Positions 8,710 to 17,132 of a stretch of 64,000 nucleotides of DNA are shown here, piece by piece. The DNA is taken from positions 310,001 to 374,000 of the forward strand of contig NZ_MRTH01000001.1 in assembly GCF_001956045.1 (NCBI RefSeq), given 5' to 3'. The notes beneath the pieces are model-generated. The model did no database searches. It saw only the letters and a list, made by a program, of their open reading frames with translations, and was not told where the DNA came from. A program made the translations under genes and the position numbers. This stretch comes from Paenibacillus sp. FSL H7-0331 (GTDB lineage: Bacteria; Bacillota; Bacilli; Paenibacillales; NBRC-103111). Position 1 is the stretch's first letter, and every line of letters begins with the position of its first letter.

Positions 8710-10060
8710 TTTCTTTTCCCTCCATTGACCACACATGGCAATCTACTTGCCCATCCGTCAATCTAAGCTTCAGTACATCACCGATCTGCACCTGCTGGAT
8801 GGATTTGATAAGCTGCTTTTGATTTTCATCATACACAAGACTGTAGCCTCGCTGCATGACTTTTAATGGACTAAGCGCATCCAGCTGACGGATAGCACTG
8901 ACCAGTTCTTGGCGCTTTTGGCTTTTGGCTGTCTGAATCGCTTGCTGTAATTGACGCACGGTTGAACCCAGACGACGCTTGGCAAACAGAACCTGTTCCT
9001 TCGGATTGTACGAAGACAACAGCTTGTCCAGCTTAAGCTGACGCTCCTGCAGCTTGGTCAGACGTCTGCGCATTTTGTATGCCAGCTGTTCCTTCGTCCG
9101 GTCCAACCGTTCCATCGGCTGAACAAGCAGCTGTCTACGGGGATTCAGAAATACCGGTGACCGCCGCGCTCTGCGCAAACGTTCTCGCCCACGCTCCAAC
9201 TGATTGGACAACCCACCGTTAAGCCTTTGATTATAATAGCTGAGCTGCTGCCTAAGCTCCAAATGATGAGGAACCGCCAGTTCTGCTGCCGCTGTTGGTG
9301 TTGCCGCTCTGAGATCAGCAACAAAGTCGGCAATTGTGAAATCCGTCTCATGACCTACTGCGGATATAATCGGTATCTGTGATGCATAAATCGATCGGGC
9401 TACTGCCTCTTCGTTAAATGCCCAAAGCTCCTCCAGGGAGCCTCCGCCTCTACCGACGATCATGACATCGACTTCATTTCTTGCATTCATCGTCTCGATC
9501 GCTTTCACAATAGAAGGTGCTGCCTGCGTTCCTTGCACCAGCACAGGATACAGCAGTATAGGCACATTCGGATAGCGCCGTTGAAGCGTAATCATAATAT
9601 CACGGACTGCTGCCCCCGTTGGCGAAGTAATCACCCCGATCGCCTTTGGAAAACGTGGAATCGATTGTTTCCGTTCAACTGCGAACAGTCCTTCATCCGC
9701 CAGCTTTTTCTTCAGCTGTTCAAAAGCCAGATATAGACTTCCGATGCCATCAGGCTGCATTTGAGATACATAGAATTGGTATTGACCATCACGCTCATAC
9801 ACGGAAATATTCCCGCAGGCTAACACCTTCGTGCCTTCACGCGGGATGAATCCGAGTCTCTGGTTGCTGGAGGCAAACATGATACTTTTCAACCTGCTGT
9901 CCGCATCTTTCAATGTAAAGTACATATGACCGCTGGAGTGATGGGTAAAATTGGAAATTTCCCCGCGGACCCATACGTCCTGCAGGGTATTGTCACTTTC
10001 GAGACGCATTTTAATATATCGGTTCAGGTCTTTGATCGAAAGAACTTTTTTTTCTTTCAT
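8684..10060 (-). CDS. xseA: Exodeoxyribonuclease VII large subunit
   Basis: XseA is the catalytic subunit of exonuclease VII, which trims single-stranded DNA from both ends. The 458-residue protein has an N-terminal OB-fold (about 1-100; VWVRGEISNFTHHSSGH), a central catalytic domain (about 120-310) with GVITSPTGAAVRD, a MIVGRGGGSLEELWAFNEE block and SAVGHETDFTI, and a coiled-coil C-terminal part that binds XseB. The start at 10060 is four bases after the folD stop, with only a weak GGA site, so it probably relies on coupling to folD. Confidence 0.96.
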   Translation of the reverse strand: MKEKKVLSIKDLNRYIKMRLESDNTLQDVWVRGEISNFTHHSSGHMYFTLKDADSRLKSIMFASSNQRLGFIPREGTKVLACGNISVYERDGQYQFYVSQMQPDGIGSLYLAFEQLKKKLADEGLFAVERKQSIPRFPKAIGVITSPTGAAVRDIMITLQRRYPNVPILLYPVLVQGTQAAPSIVKAIETMNARNEVDVMIVGRGGGSLEELWAFNEEAVARSIYASQIPIISAVGHETDFTIADFVADLRAATPTAAAELAVPHHLELRQQLSYYNQRLNGGLSNQLERGRERLRRARRSPVFLNPRRQLLVQPMERLDRTKEQLAYKMRRRLTKLQERQLKLDKLLSSYNPKEQVLFAKRRLGSTVRQLQQAIQTAKSQKRQELVSAIRQLDALSPLKVMQRGYSLVYDENQKQLIKSIQQVQIGDVLKLRLTDGQVDCHVWSMEGKENVKTGNDA

Positions 10061-10064
10061 ATGC

Positions 10065-10931
10065 TTATCCGTTCACTTGGGACTGTAAGGTACGCGCAGC
10101 CGCATCAAGCGTATTTCTAAGTAAAATCGTAATGGTCATCGGTCCTACACAACCCGGAACCGGAGTAATATAGCTCGCTGTATCCAATACATCATCGAAA
10201 TCAACATCTCCTGCCAGCTTGCCTGTATCGAGACGATTGATACCTACATCAATAACGATAGCGCCCGGCTTCACATGATGCTTTTTGACCATCTTTGGTT
10301 TGCCTACTGCTGCAATTAAGATATCCGCCTGGCGTGTGATTTCTTCCATATTGGCTGTTTTGGAATGGCATATAGTTACCGTTGCATGCTCTCTGAGCAT
10401 TAATATAGCCATCGGCTTGCCTACAATATTGCTTCTTCCAATAACCACTGCATGTTTACCCGCGATATCAACGCCAATATGCTTCAATATGGCAATAACA
10501 CCCGCAGGCGTACAAGGAGCCGGACCTTCCTTGCCAATCATTAAGTTACCGACATTGACTGGGTGGAAACAATCTGCATCCTTTTCAACCGCTATCGCTT
10601 CAACGATTTTATCCTCGGAAATATGTTTAGGAAGGGGAGATTGCACCAGAATGCCATGAATACGCGGATTGTGATTCAACTGCTCGATTAGTGCCAACAC
10701 ATCAGCCTCCGACGTGCTGCCCGCAAGCTTATGAACCTCGGAGTAGATCCCTGCTTCTTCACAAGCTTTGGCTTTATTACGTACATAAACCTGAGAAGCG
10801 GGGTCTTCGCCCACGATAATAACAGCCAGTCCGGGCTGTACACCCTTGGCTGTCAAATTGGCGACTTCCTCTTTAATTTGCGCACGGTAAGTGCTGACGA
10901 TTTCTTTTCCGTTAATGACTTGTGCGGACAT
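10065..10931 (-). CDS. folD: Bifunctional methylenetetrahydrofolate dehydrogenase/cyclohydrolase FolD
   Basis: FolD interconverts 5,10-methylene-THF and 10-formyl-THF in one-carbon metabolism. The 288-residue enzyme shows the catalytic Lys segment YVRNKAKACEEAGI, the loop GILVQSPLPKH, the NADP-binding segment AVVIGRSNIVGKPMA and the C-terminal signature PVPGCVGPMT. The length is standard. The ATG at 10931 follows an AAAGGGGA site. It lies between nusB and xseA, as in Bacillus. Confidence 0.97.
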   Translation of the reverse strand: MSAQVINGKEIVSTYRAQIKEEVANLTAKGVQPGLAVIIVGEDPASQVYVRNKAKACEEAGIYSEVHKLAGSTSEADVLALIEQLNHNPRIHGILVQSPLPKHISEDKIVEAIAVEKDADCFHPVNVGNLMIGKEGPAPCTPAGVIAILKHIGVDIAGKHAVVIGRSNIVGKPMAILMLREHATVTICHSKTANMEEITRQADILIAAVGKPKMVKKHHVKPGAIVIDVGINRLDTGKLAGDVDFDDVLDTASYITPVPGCVGPMTITILLRNTLDAAARTLQSQVNG

Positions 10932-10957
10932 GATTTGTCCCCTTTCCTGAATGTTTA

Positions 10958-11407
10958 TTAACGTTTGCTTTTGATTTCATCCAGTTCCTTGATCATTTTG
11001 CCGAGCACGCCATTTACGAACTTGCCGGACTCCTCCGTACCAAAATGCTTGGACAATTCAATCGCTTCATTGACAACAACCTTGGGCGGAACATCATCAC
11101 GGTATAGCATCTCATAAGAAGCCAATCGTAAGATTTCGCGGTCTACACGGGAAAGCCTGTCCATCTTCCAGCCCTTTAAATAGTCTTTAAGCAGCTCATC
11201 AATGCTCTCCTTGTGGGCAAGCGTCCCATCCACAAGCTCCTTGATTTCCTCTTCAGCAATGATATCCTTCGTTTTGATCAATTCAGACTCATCATCGTTT
11301 TGTGCTTCTTCTACAACATGAGTGATCGCCTCTATCACGCTCACCGTGTTCATTTCAACCTGATACAGGCTTTGGAGCGCTAGCTCTCTTGCCAATCTTC
11401 TTCTCAT
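10958..11407 (-). CDS. nusB: Transcription antitermination factor NusB
   Basis: NusB joins NusE/S10 on boxA RNA in rRNA antitermination complexes. The 149-residue all-helical protein begins MRRRLARELALQSLYQ and carries the C-terminal signature with DVPPKVVVNEAIELSKHFG followed by FVNGVLGK. The ATG at 11407 follows AGAAAGGA. It starts the folD-xse-ispA operon; the terminator after the DUF2273 gene lies upstream, so nusB should have its own promoter, although I see only a weak candidate. Confidence 0.95.
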   Translation of the reverse strand: MRRRLARELALQSLYQVEMNTVSVIEAITHVVEEAQNDDESELIKTKDIIAEEEIKELVDGTLAHKESIDELLKDYLKGWKMDRLSRVDREILRLASYEMLYRDDVPPKVVVNEAIELSKHFGTEESGKFVNGVLGKMIKELDEIKSKR

Positions 11408-11475
11408 CCGGTTTAATTCCTTTCTAAAGGCTTCCTGAGGGAAGCTCGCTTCATAAACAGCAACTTCGTAACATC

Positions 11476-11509
11476 AAACAAAAAAATCCTTGGCAAGAAC
11501 CAGGGATTT
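11476..11509 (-). terminator. Intrinsic terminator after the asp23-amaP-DUF2273 operon
   Basis: A 10-bp stem with one mismatch (minus strand AAATCCCTGG with CCAAGGATTT, six-base loop) is followed by TTTTTTTG. It begins at the stop codon of the DUF2273 gene. Confidence 0.8.
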
Positions 11510-11748
11510 CATCTAAACAATCTCCATTTGTCCATGATCCAGCGCCACGTCGTTTCAACGGGAATGGCGGGCTCACCCCGCTCTACACGATTCCCTATAT
11601 GATAACAAGTATATACGATTAGGGCGAAAATTAACATATCCCACAATCCGCAAATTAAATAGATGAGTCCCAATAGTACGCCACCGACTGACCCCAGGGT
11701 TTTCCCGCGATGACGTTCCCACAGCAGTTCCCACAGCCCATTCCACAT
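11509..11748 (-). CDS. DUF2273 small integral membrane protein
   Basis: This 79-residue protein has two hydrophobic segments (about 21-37 and 39-52) after a basic N-terminal stretch with WERHRGKTLGSVGG, which is typical of the DUF2273 family. Family members are usually encoded next to Asp23/Gls24 and AmaP genes, as here, and are thought to belong to a membrane-associated envelope-stress complex. The ATG at 11748 is preferred over a GTG 12 bases upstream because GAGGTGGGT is then well spaced. Confidence 0.85.
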   Translation of the reverse strand: MWNGLWELLWERHRGKTLGSVGGVLLGLIYLICGLWDMLIFALIVYTCYHIGNRVERGEPAIPVETTWRWIMDKWRLFR

Positions 11749-11762
11749 GGAAGAACCCACCT

Positions 11763-12323
11763 CTACTCTACCCGACTTTTAAATGTAGGTGTTGATTGTT
11801 GAATATTGGCGATAAATACGGTAACAACTGCAACCGGAATTCCCGTTATTTCCTCGATATGCTTTTTAACCCCTGCTTGCATCTCTTCGGTTAACTGCGG
11901 AATTGAGGTTTCCCCGTCTACGATCGCCCTGATGATAATTTCCAGACCCGCGGGACTTACCTTCACCCGAGCCTTTAAATCCTTCACACCGCGTGTACGC
12001 TGTGCTGCCTTCAAAGATAGATTTTCGACCGTTTCCATTGAGATTCGAATATCTCCAAACTCGGTCCGTTGATCTATGGACGGCACTACCGCACTGCTTC
12101 GCGGCAGAGATACTATCAGTAAACGAATACTGATCAGCATAATCACGACTGTCAAGGATATAAAGGTTAATGCCGTATGCAAATCAAAGTACACGTCACG
12201 GGCAAAATTAACAGCTTTATCGAAAGGAATCCAACCCAAAGCACACAATAACACCGAGCAGCCTACGATCAGAACAACGACGCTGAGAACGAAGAGAAGC
12301 AGTCTATCTATCACTTTTACCAC
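11763..12323 (-). CDS. amaP: Alkaline shock response membrane anchor protein AmaP
   Basis: AmaP tethers Asp23-type proteins to the cytoplasmic membrane in staphylococci. The 186-residue product has two transmembrane segments (about 8-30 and 50-72) and a C-terminal Asp23-like domain (about 90-180, containing DLKARVKVSPAGLEI). The start is a GTG at 12323 preceded by GGAAGGAG at 9 bases. It is followed 14 bases later by the DUF2273 gene and preceded by an asp23-type gene, the standard trio. A hairpin without a long U-run lies between it and asp23 and may lower its expression relative to asp23. Confidence 0.88.
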   Translation of the reverse strand: MVKVIDRLLLFVLSVVVLIVGCSVLLCALGWIPFDKAVNFARDVYFDLHTALTFISLTVVIMLISIRLLIVSLPRSSAVVPSIDQRTEFGDIRISMETVENLSLKAAQRTRGVKDLKARVKVSPAGLEIIIRAIVDGETSIPQLTEEMQAGVKKHIEEITGIPVAVVTVFIANIQQSTPTFKSRVE

Positions 12324-12350
12324 AAAACCGGACTCCTTCCGAATGAGAGC

Positions 12351-12378
12351 AAACCCCCTTACAGCTTGAAGGGGGTTT
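12351..12378 (-). terminator. Intercistronic hairpin between asp23 and amaP (weak terminator or attenuator)
   Basis: AAACCCCCTT and AAGGGGGTTT form a perfect 10-bp stem with an eight-base loop, followed on the minus strand by only three T. It probably causes partial termination or stabilises the asp23 message rather than ending transcription fully. Confidence 0.6.
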
Positions 12379-12412
12379 TCAAAATCGTTTTTTTCACCAT
12401 TTCAAAACTACA

Positions 12413-12823
12413 TTACTTGACTCGATGTGGAACAACTTCTGTCTCTTCCACTTTCTCAACAGTTTTAAAAATAACATCATGAATGTGTACATTAACTTCC
12501 TTAACACTCAGACCTGTCATGGATTCGATAGCGTTCTTGACATTGAGCTGAACACCTGAGGCTACTTCTGGGATACGTGTACCGAATTCGATAACGATGG
12601 ATACATCAACCGCTGCTTCACGCTGTCCGACCTCAACCTTAACGCCTTTAGATAAATTTTTGCGACCTAGCAGTTCGGCAATCCCGCCTGCAAAGCCACC
12701 ACTCATTCCTGCAACACCCGGAACTTCAATCGTAGCCATACCAGCTATGATCTCGATAACTTCCGGAGCTATCTGGATCGTACCCATTTCTGTTTTTTCG
12801 TAATCCGCAGCAATCATTGTCAT
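12413..12823 (-). CDS. Asp23/Gls24 family envelope stress protein (YqhY-like)
   Basis: Asp23/Gls24 proteins are cytosolic, membrane-peripheral proteins linked to cell-envelope stress; the B. subtilis homologue in the same position, YqhY, affects acetyl-CoA carboxylase activity. The 136-residue product has the family core IQIAPEVIEIIAGMATIEVPGV and later AAVDVSIVIEFGTRIPEVA. The ATG at 12823 follows AGGAGG. It is transcribed from the sigma-A promoter at 12924-12952 and is first of three genes with amaP and DUF2273. The location directly downstream of accBC fits a YqhY-type role. Confidence 0.92.
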   Translation of the reverse strand: MTMIAADYEKTEMGTIQIAPEVIEIIAGMATIEVPGVAGMSGGFAGGIAELLGRKNLSKGVKVEVGQREAAVDVSIVIEFGTRIPEVASGVQLNVKNAIESMTGLSVKEVNVHIHDVIFKTVEKVEETEVVPHRVK

Positions 12824-12923
12824 GATTTGGGGGCCTCCTAATTTTATAATCCGATTCCTAAGCGTCTATTTCTTCGATCTCTCTATATGTATGCGCGAAG
12901 TTAGCAAACTTGTCTTAACCCAT

Positions 12924-12952
12924 ACTATATCATCATCATATAGCCATGACAA
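12924..12952 (-). promoter_or_regulatory. Sigma-A promoter of the asp23-amaP-DUF2273 operon
   Basis: Minus-strand TTGTCA (12947-12952) and TATAGT (12924-12929) are spaced by 17 bases, about 100 bases before the asp23-type start. It is one of the best sigma-A matches in the window, so the operon probably does not depend on accC readthrough. Confidence 0.8.
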
Positions 12953-12961
12953 ATAAAAGCT

Positions 12962-14320
12962 TTACGATTCAGGGTCATTCACGTCATGATCTTCAAGAAA
13001 TTTGATGTCAAAATCCCCGGAAATAAATTTGTGGTGCTCCAGCAGCTTCAAATGAAAAGGGATCGTCGAGTGAATGCCTTCAACCGCAAATTCGGACAAC
13101 GCACGCTTCATGCGCTGAATCGCTTCATCACGGTCTCTCCCCCACACAATCAGCTTGGCAATCATCGAATCATAGTGCGGTGAAATCGTATATCCCGGAT
13201 ATGCAGCGCTGTCTACCCTGACTCCAAACCCTCCAGGTGGCAAATAAAATTGAATTTGTCCAGCGGAAGGCATGAAATTACGAGTGGAATCCTCAGCATT
13301 AATACGGCATTCAATCGCCCAGCCTTCGATTCTAACCTCATCTTGTGTGAAGGATAACGGGTCCCCTTCAGCAATCCGGATCATCTCTTTAATAATATCT
13401 ATACGGGTGATCATCTCTGTTACCGGATGCTCTACCTGAATACGCGTATTCATTTCCATAAAATAAAACTGGCCATCGGCTCCCAAAAGAAATTCTAGTG
13501 TCCCGGCTCCTGAATAATTAACAGCCTTGGCAGCACGAACGGCAGCTTCACCCATCCGTACACGCACTTCTTCAGTCAAAATTGGACAAGGCGCTTCCTC
13601 AACGAGCTTTTGGCGTCTGCGCTGAACCGAGCAATCCCGTTCACCCAAATGGACGACATTGCCATGCTTGTCTGCCAGTATTTGAATTTCGACGTGCTTC
13701 ATTCCTGTCAAATACTTTTCCAGATAAACGCCAGCGTTTCCGAAAGCTTTTTGAGCTTCCTGCTGGGCATTGGTAATCTGACTAATCAGCATCTCTTCAT
13801 CGTCGGCAATACGAATTCCCTTGCCTCCACCGCCTGCTGTTGCTTTAATGATGACCGGATATCCAATTTCCTTGGCGATCCTGACTGCATCATCCAAATC
13901 CTCAACAAGACCGTCAGAGCCAGGAATAATCGGAACATCCGCCTGCTTCATCGTAAGCTTGGCTACTGCTTTATCACCCATTCGATTGATCGCATCTGGC
14001 GAGGGACCGATAAAGGTAATGTTACAGCTCTCACAAATCTCGGCAAAATCGGCGTTTTCAGCCAAAAATCCATAACCCGGATGAATCGCATCGGTTTCAG
14101 TCAAGGTTGCTACACTCATAATATTGGTCAGATTCAGATAACTGTCCTTGGATAAAGTGGGGCCGATGCAATAAGCCTCGTCTGCGAGCCGGACATGCAG
14201 CGATTCACGATCCGCTTCCGAATATACGGCAACTGTGGATATACCCAACTCATGACAAGCGCGAATAATCCGTACGGCAATTTCGCCGCGGTTGGCAATT
14301 AAAATTTTTTGAAACTTCAT
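12962..14320 (-). CDS. accC: Acetyl-CoA carboxylase biotin carboxylase subunit
   Basis: AccC carboxylates the biotin on AccB with ATP and bicarbonate, the first half-reaction of malonyl-CoA synthesis. The 452-residue protein has the N-terminal fold ([22 protein letters not shown]), the Gly-rich ATP lid ([12 protein letters not shown]) and the active-site blocks [17 protein letters not shown] and [16 protein letters not shown] segments. The ATG at 14320 has an AGGAGGAG site that forms the 3' edge of a double-hairpin element filling the accB-accC gap. It follows accB on one transcript. Confidence 0.97.
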   Translation of the reverse strand: MKFQKILIANRGEIAVRIIRACHELGISTVAVYSEADRESLHVRLADEAYCIGPTLSKDSYLNLTNIMSVATLTETDAIHPGYGFLAENADFAEICESCNITFIGPSPDAINRMGDKAVAKLTMKQADVPIIPGSDGLVEDLDDAVRIAKEIGYPVIIKATAGGGGKGIRIADDEEMLISQITNAQQEAQKAFGNAGVYLEKYLTGMKHVEIQILADKHGNVVHLGERDCSVQRRRQKLVEEAPCPILTEEVRVRMGEAAVRAAKAVNYSGAGTLEFLLGADGQFYFMEMNTRIQVEHPVTEMITRIDIIKEMIRIAEGDPLSFTQDEVRIEGWAIECRINAEDSTRNFMPSAGQIQFYLPPGGFGVRVDSAAYPGYTISPHYDSMIAKLIVWGRDRDEAIQRMKRALSEFAVEGIHSTIPFHLKLLEHHKFISGDFDIKFLEDHDVNDPES

Positions 14321-14326
14321 TCCGAT

Positions 14327-14412
14327 CTCCTCCTACAAGTTTTCCGAAGGAAAACTGACTTCATATGCGTAACCTTAAGTTTTCCGAAGAAAACTGACTT
14401 CGCACTTCGTTA
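14327..14412 (-). repeat. Tandem hairpin-Shine-Dalgarno intercistronic element, copy 1 (accB/accC)
   Basis: Reading the minus strand from the accB stop codon (14410-14412), two units of about 40 bases follow each other. Each has a TTACG/TAACG start, then GAAGTCAG, then a palindromic stem: AGTTTTC-TTCG-GAAAACT (14378-14395) and AGTTTTC-CTTCG-GAAAACT (14338-14356). The second unit runs into the AGGAGG that serves accC. The same architecture recurs at 19343-19418 and 25972-26058. The distal unit has a UUCG tetraloop closed by C-G, which is exceptionally stable in RNA. Confidence 0.8.
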
Positions 14413-14916
14413 CTCGGGTTTTACAAGGAACAAGGGTTGGCCGTATTCTACCAATTGGCCGTTCTCTACCAGTATCTCCACAATTTCACCTTTGATTTCT
14501 GCTTCGATCTCATTCATCAGCTTCATCGCTTCAATGATGCAGACAACGGACTTCTCTTTAACCTGGCTGCCTTTATTCACAAAATCAGCAGCACCTGGTG
14601 ATGATGCCGCATAGAACGTGCCGACCATAGGTGAAACAATTTTATGTAAGTTCGCGTTCGCCGCAGGTGCTATCACACCCTCCACCACTGGGTTATGACT
14701 TTCCGCCGGGGCATGGATTACCGTTTGTGGTAAGGATTGTTGAGGTGCTAAATGTTGAAATGAGTGCTGCGTTGGTGATGATGCAAATACAACAGATTCT
14801 GTTTTGGTAGGTTTGCGAATCAGCAAACGAGAGCCTTCATTTTCAATTTCCAATTCCTGCAGGGAACTTTGATCGATTAATTTAATTAATTCTTTAATTT
14901 CGCTAAGTTTAAACAC
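14410..14916 (-). CDS. accB: Acetyl-CoA carboxylase biotin carboxyl carrier protein
   Basis: AccB carries biotin between the carboxylase and carboxyltransferase of acetyl-CoA carboxylase. The 168-residue protein has an N-terminal segment [20 protein letters not shown], a Pro/Ala/Gln-rich linker (about 45-90) and the biotinyl domain with EAMKLMNEI, where Lys132 is the expected biotinylation site. The GTG at 14916 is preferred over the GTG at 14925 because AAGGAG is then 8 bases away. Transcription should start at the extended -10 promoter just upstream, and accC follows across the hairpin element. Confidence 0.96.
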   Translation of the reverse strand: MFKLSEIKELIKLIDQSSLQELEIENEGSRLLIRKPTKTESVVFASSPTQHSFQHLAPQQSLPQTVIHAPAESHNPVVEGVIAPAANANLHKIVSPMVGTFYAASSPGAADFVNKGSQVKEKSVVCIIEAMKLMNEIEAEIKGEIVEILVENGQLVEYGQPLFLVKPE

Positions 14917-14957
14917 TAGATTCACTCCTTCAACGATGGTGAAACAATAACGTTGCT

Positions 14958-14963
14958 ATTATA
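14958..14963 (-). promoter_or_regulatory. Extended -10 promoter of accBC
   Basis: Minus-strand TGGTATAAT gives a perfect -10 with the TGn extension, about 40 bases before the accB start. The -35 region is poor (TTTCTT at 16 bases), as is common for extended -10 promoters. No FapR-type operator is obvious. Confidence 0.65.
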
Positions 14964-14998
14964 CCACAATCCCTTAACAAAGAAAGAGTTTCCTCTGA

Positions 14999-17008
14999 CT
15001 ACAGCATAAGTGGAAGCGATATCACAAATTGAATTGTCCCTTTATCGGGCTGAACGACACGAATCTGTCCCCCATGCAAACGGACAATTTCACTGCAAAC
15101 CGCTAACCCGATACCTCTTCCACCCTCTTCAGGAACCTGTTGATAGAAGCGATCAAACATGCGGTCAAGTGTTTCATCCGTCAGTGCAGCAACTTCATTT
15201 TCAAAAATAATTTCCATCGATTCTTCCTTGTTCTCATAAGACAAACTTACATGGCCAGCAGGAAGCGCATATTTAAGCATGTTAGAGGCGATATTATCGA
15301 ACACTCGCTCCATTAAAAACAAATCCACCTTTACAAGCAGCGCGTCCGCTTCAAACAAATCGTCCAGCGATTTGTGCGACCACATGAATCCGCCTCCGCG
15401 TATGATAGGCTCGGTCCTTTTATAAAGAAACCTCAGCAAACCCTCTGAGCTCATCAGCGCAGGTTGAAAATTCATTTCGTTTTCCTGCAGTCGTGCCAAA
15501 TCATTCAGGTTCTGTGCCAACCGTACAGCCCATTCGGATTGTTGCCCGATAAGCTTTAAATGGTGAAGTCCATCTTCCTGAACATGGACCTGCAGAAGCT
15601 TCGATTGTTGACGAATCAATGCAATCGGTGCATTCAAGTCATGTGCGATATTATGTAATAAACGAGAATTGGACCGATGCGATTCTGTGAGCTGCCGCGT
15701 GCGCTGCATAACCTTTTGTTCCAACTGCTCATTGGACTCAGCCAAGCGTAGAGTGAGTGCCGCAGACTCCTGCTTAAGATGGATATAACGCCGGACGGTA
15801 ACTGCCATCTGCGTAAGTAAATAGATAAAGAAACCGGTATTGATAAGACCTTCCGATGTAAGTGGAATACACAGGTAATAAAAAGAATCACTCAATACAG
15901 CGAAAAATGCAATGATACCTGCTATCGCACCAGAACGTGCCCCAAGGCGACGCTGCCTGACTGCCCTTGGATAAACAATACATGAAGAATACAAAAGCGT
16001 GCAGGTAATCAACACCGTAAATACGGTAAGCCATTGAGTGAAAATAACAGGTGGTGTTAACAAAACAAATACAGCGAACAACCCAAAGATTAAATAAAGG
16101 AACTTCAGTACATATCTGGAAAAATGCTCAGGGAAGATCGAACTCAAGTATTGATTGAGAGCAAGAATGGCTGCAATCTCAACCAAATATTCCAGCTTTA
16201 CCTGCCATTCCCAGAGTAGGTCCGGAAGAAAGGAAATGACCAAAACTTCACCAAATAAGAATGTCCGCAGTCCTAATAAAATCGATAGAAGCCCCAGAAA
16301 TAAGGTTGAACGATCAGATATGTATAACGACGCAAATACTAAATAAAACAAACCCATCATCAATAAAGCGCCCGCACTCATGCAGTCTCTAACCAAAGGA
16401 GGAAGTGAATCCGATTGAATCGCCCGTTGGCTCCCAATATGAATTCCGCTCCAAATTCCACCTTTGCGCTGGGCGTAATTCGATACCTGTATATCCATTT
16501 GCAAGTTGCTGCTCTCAGGGACAAAGTAAACGTATTCAGGGGATTCGTAGGGTACTGATGTTAAGGCCGTTGTACCTACCGTGCCCAGTTCCATTAACAA
16601 TTGACCGTTGATCCACATCCGGTATGCTGAGGAAATCTGTCTCATATTTAAGCCAATTGTCTGCCCCACATCGTCAGGATGCAGTCGGATTTGTAATCGA
16701 TACGTTCCGAATTGACGATCCCATGCCTTGTCACCTATGTATGGCGCAAATTCCCAGCTTGCAGGAACATCCATATATCCGGTGTTTGCCTCCGGCCAGC
16801 TTTGCTTCGGGTCGACCAGCCTATCGGGAGCGAAGCTCCAATCCCCAGACAACACATAAGAACGGTTCGCACCTGACAATGAAAATCCACTGAAGTCCAC
16901 CTCTCCCTTGTTCACGCGCGGAATTGACTCCTCCTGGGAACATCCCGTGAGCATAATAACCCATACAAACATGATCACGACCAAGGTTCTCAACAATGTC
17001 CTCAACAA
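14999..17008 (-). CDS. 7TMR-DISM-type sensor histidine kinase with lipoprotein signal
   Basis: This 669-residue membrane kinase has a lipobox (LTGC, Cys23), an extracellular jelly-roll sensor of the 7TMR-DISM extracellular type (about 40-195), seven hydrophobic segments (about 210-405), a coiled coil (410-440), an H-box with His456 in HNIAHDLNAPI, and an ATPase domain with the N-box-like NIASNMLKYA and the G2 box GRGIGLAV. The usual D-box (DxGxG) is replaced by ENEVAALTD, so catalysis may be altered. The start is a TTG at 17008 or 17005 inside a 12-base tandem duplication that also repeats the GAGG site. It is divergent from a NarL-type regulator and likely partners it. Ligand unknown; DISM sensors often see carbohydrates. 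Confidence 0.85.
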   Translation of the reverse strand: MLRTLLRTLVVIMFVWVIMLTGCSQEESIPRVNKGEVDFSGFSLSGANRSYVLSGDWSFAPDRLVDPKQSWPEANTGYMDVPASWEFAPYIGDKAWDRQFGTYRLQIRLHPDDVGQTIGLNMRQISSAYRMWINGQLLMELGTVGTTALTSVPYESPEYVYFVPESSNLQMDIQVSNYAQRKGGIWSGIHIGSQRAIQSDSLPPLVRDCMSAGALLMMGLFYLVFASLYISDRSTLFLGLLSILLGLRTFLFGEVLVISFLPDLLWEWQVKLEYLVEIAAILALNQYLSSIFPEHFSRYVLKFLYLIFGLFAVFVLLTPPVIFTQWLTVFTVLITCTLLYSSCIVYPRAVRQRRLGARSGAIAGIIAFFAVLSDSFYYLCIPLTSEGLINTGFFIYLLTQMAVTVRRYIHLKQESAALTLRLAESNEQLEQKVMQRTRQLTESHRSNSRLLHNIAHDLNAPIALIRQQSKLLQVHVQEDGLHHLKLIGQQSEWAVRLAQNLNDLARLQENEMNFQPALMSSEGLLRFLYKRTEPIIRGGGFMWSHKSLDDLFEADALLVKVDLFLMERVFDNIASNMLKYALPAGHVSLSYENKEESMEIIFENEVAALTDETLDRMFDRFYQQVPEEGGRGIGLAVCSEIVRLHGGQIRVVQPDKGTIQFVISLPLML

Positions 17009-17034
17009 TGTCCTCCTTCAATTAACAAGCATGG

Positions 17035-17062
17035 TTGAAAATTTACAGCTGTTTACTATATT
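17035..17062 (+). promoter_or_regulatory. Candidate sigma-A promoter of the NarL-type regulator gene
   Basis: TTGAAA (17035-17040) and TATATT (17057-17062) are 16 bases apart, about 70 bases before the regulator start. The match is fair; an overlapping minus-strand promoter for the kinase should lie in the same 124-base divergent region but was not pinned down. Confidence 0.45.
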
Positions 17063-17132
17063 ACATGATACAATAACTTTGCATAGATTAAAAAGGAGAG
17101 CTGCATCCAGAAGGATCAAGCGCAAATGAGCC

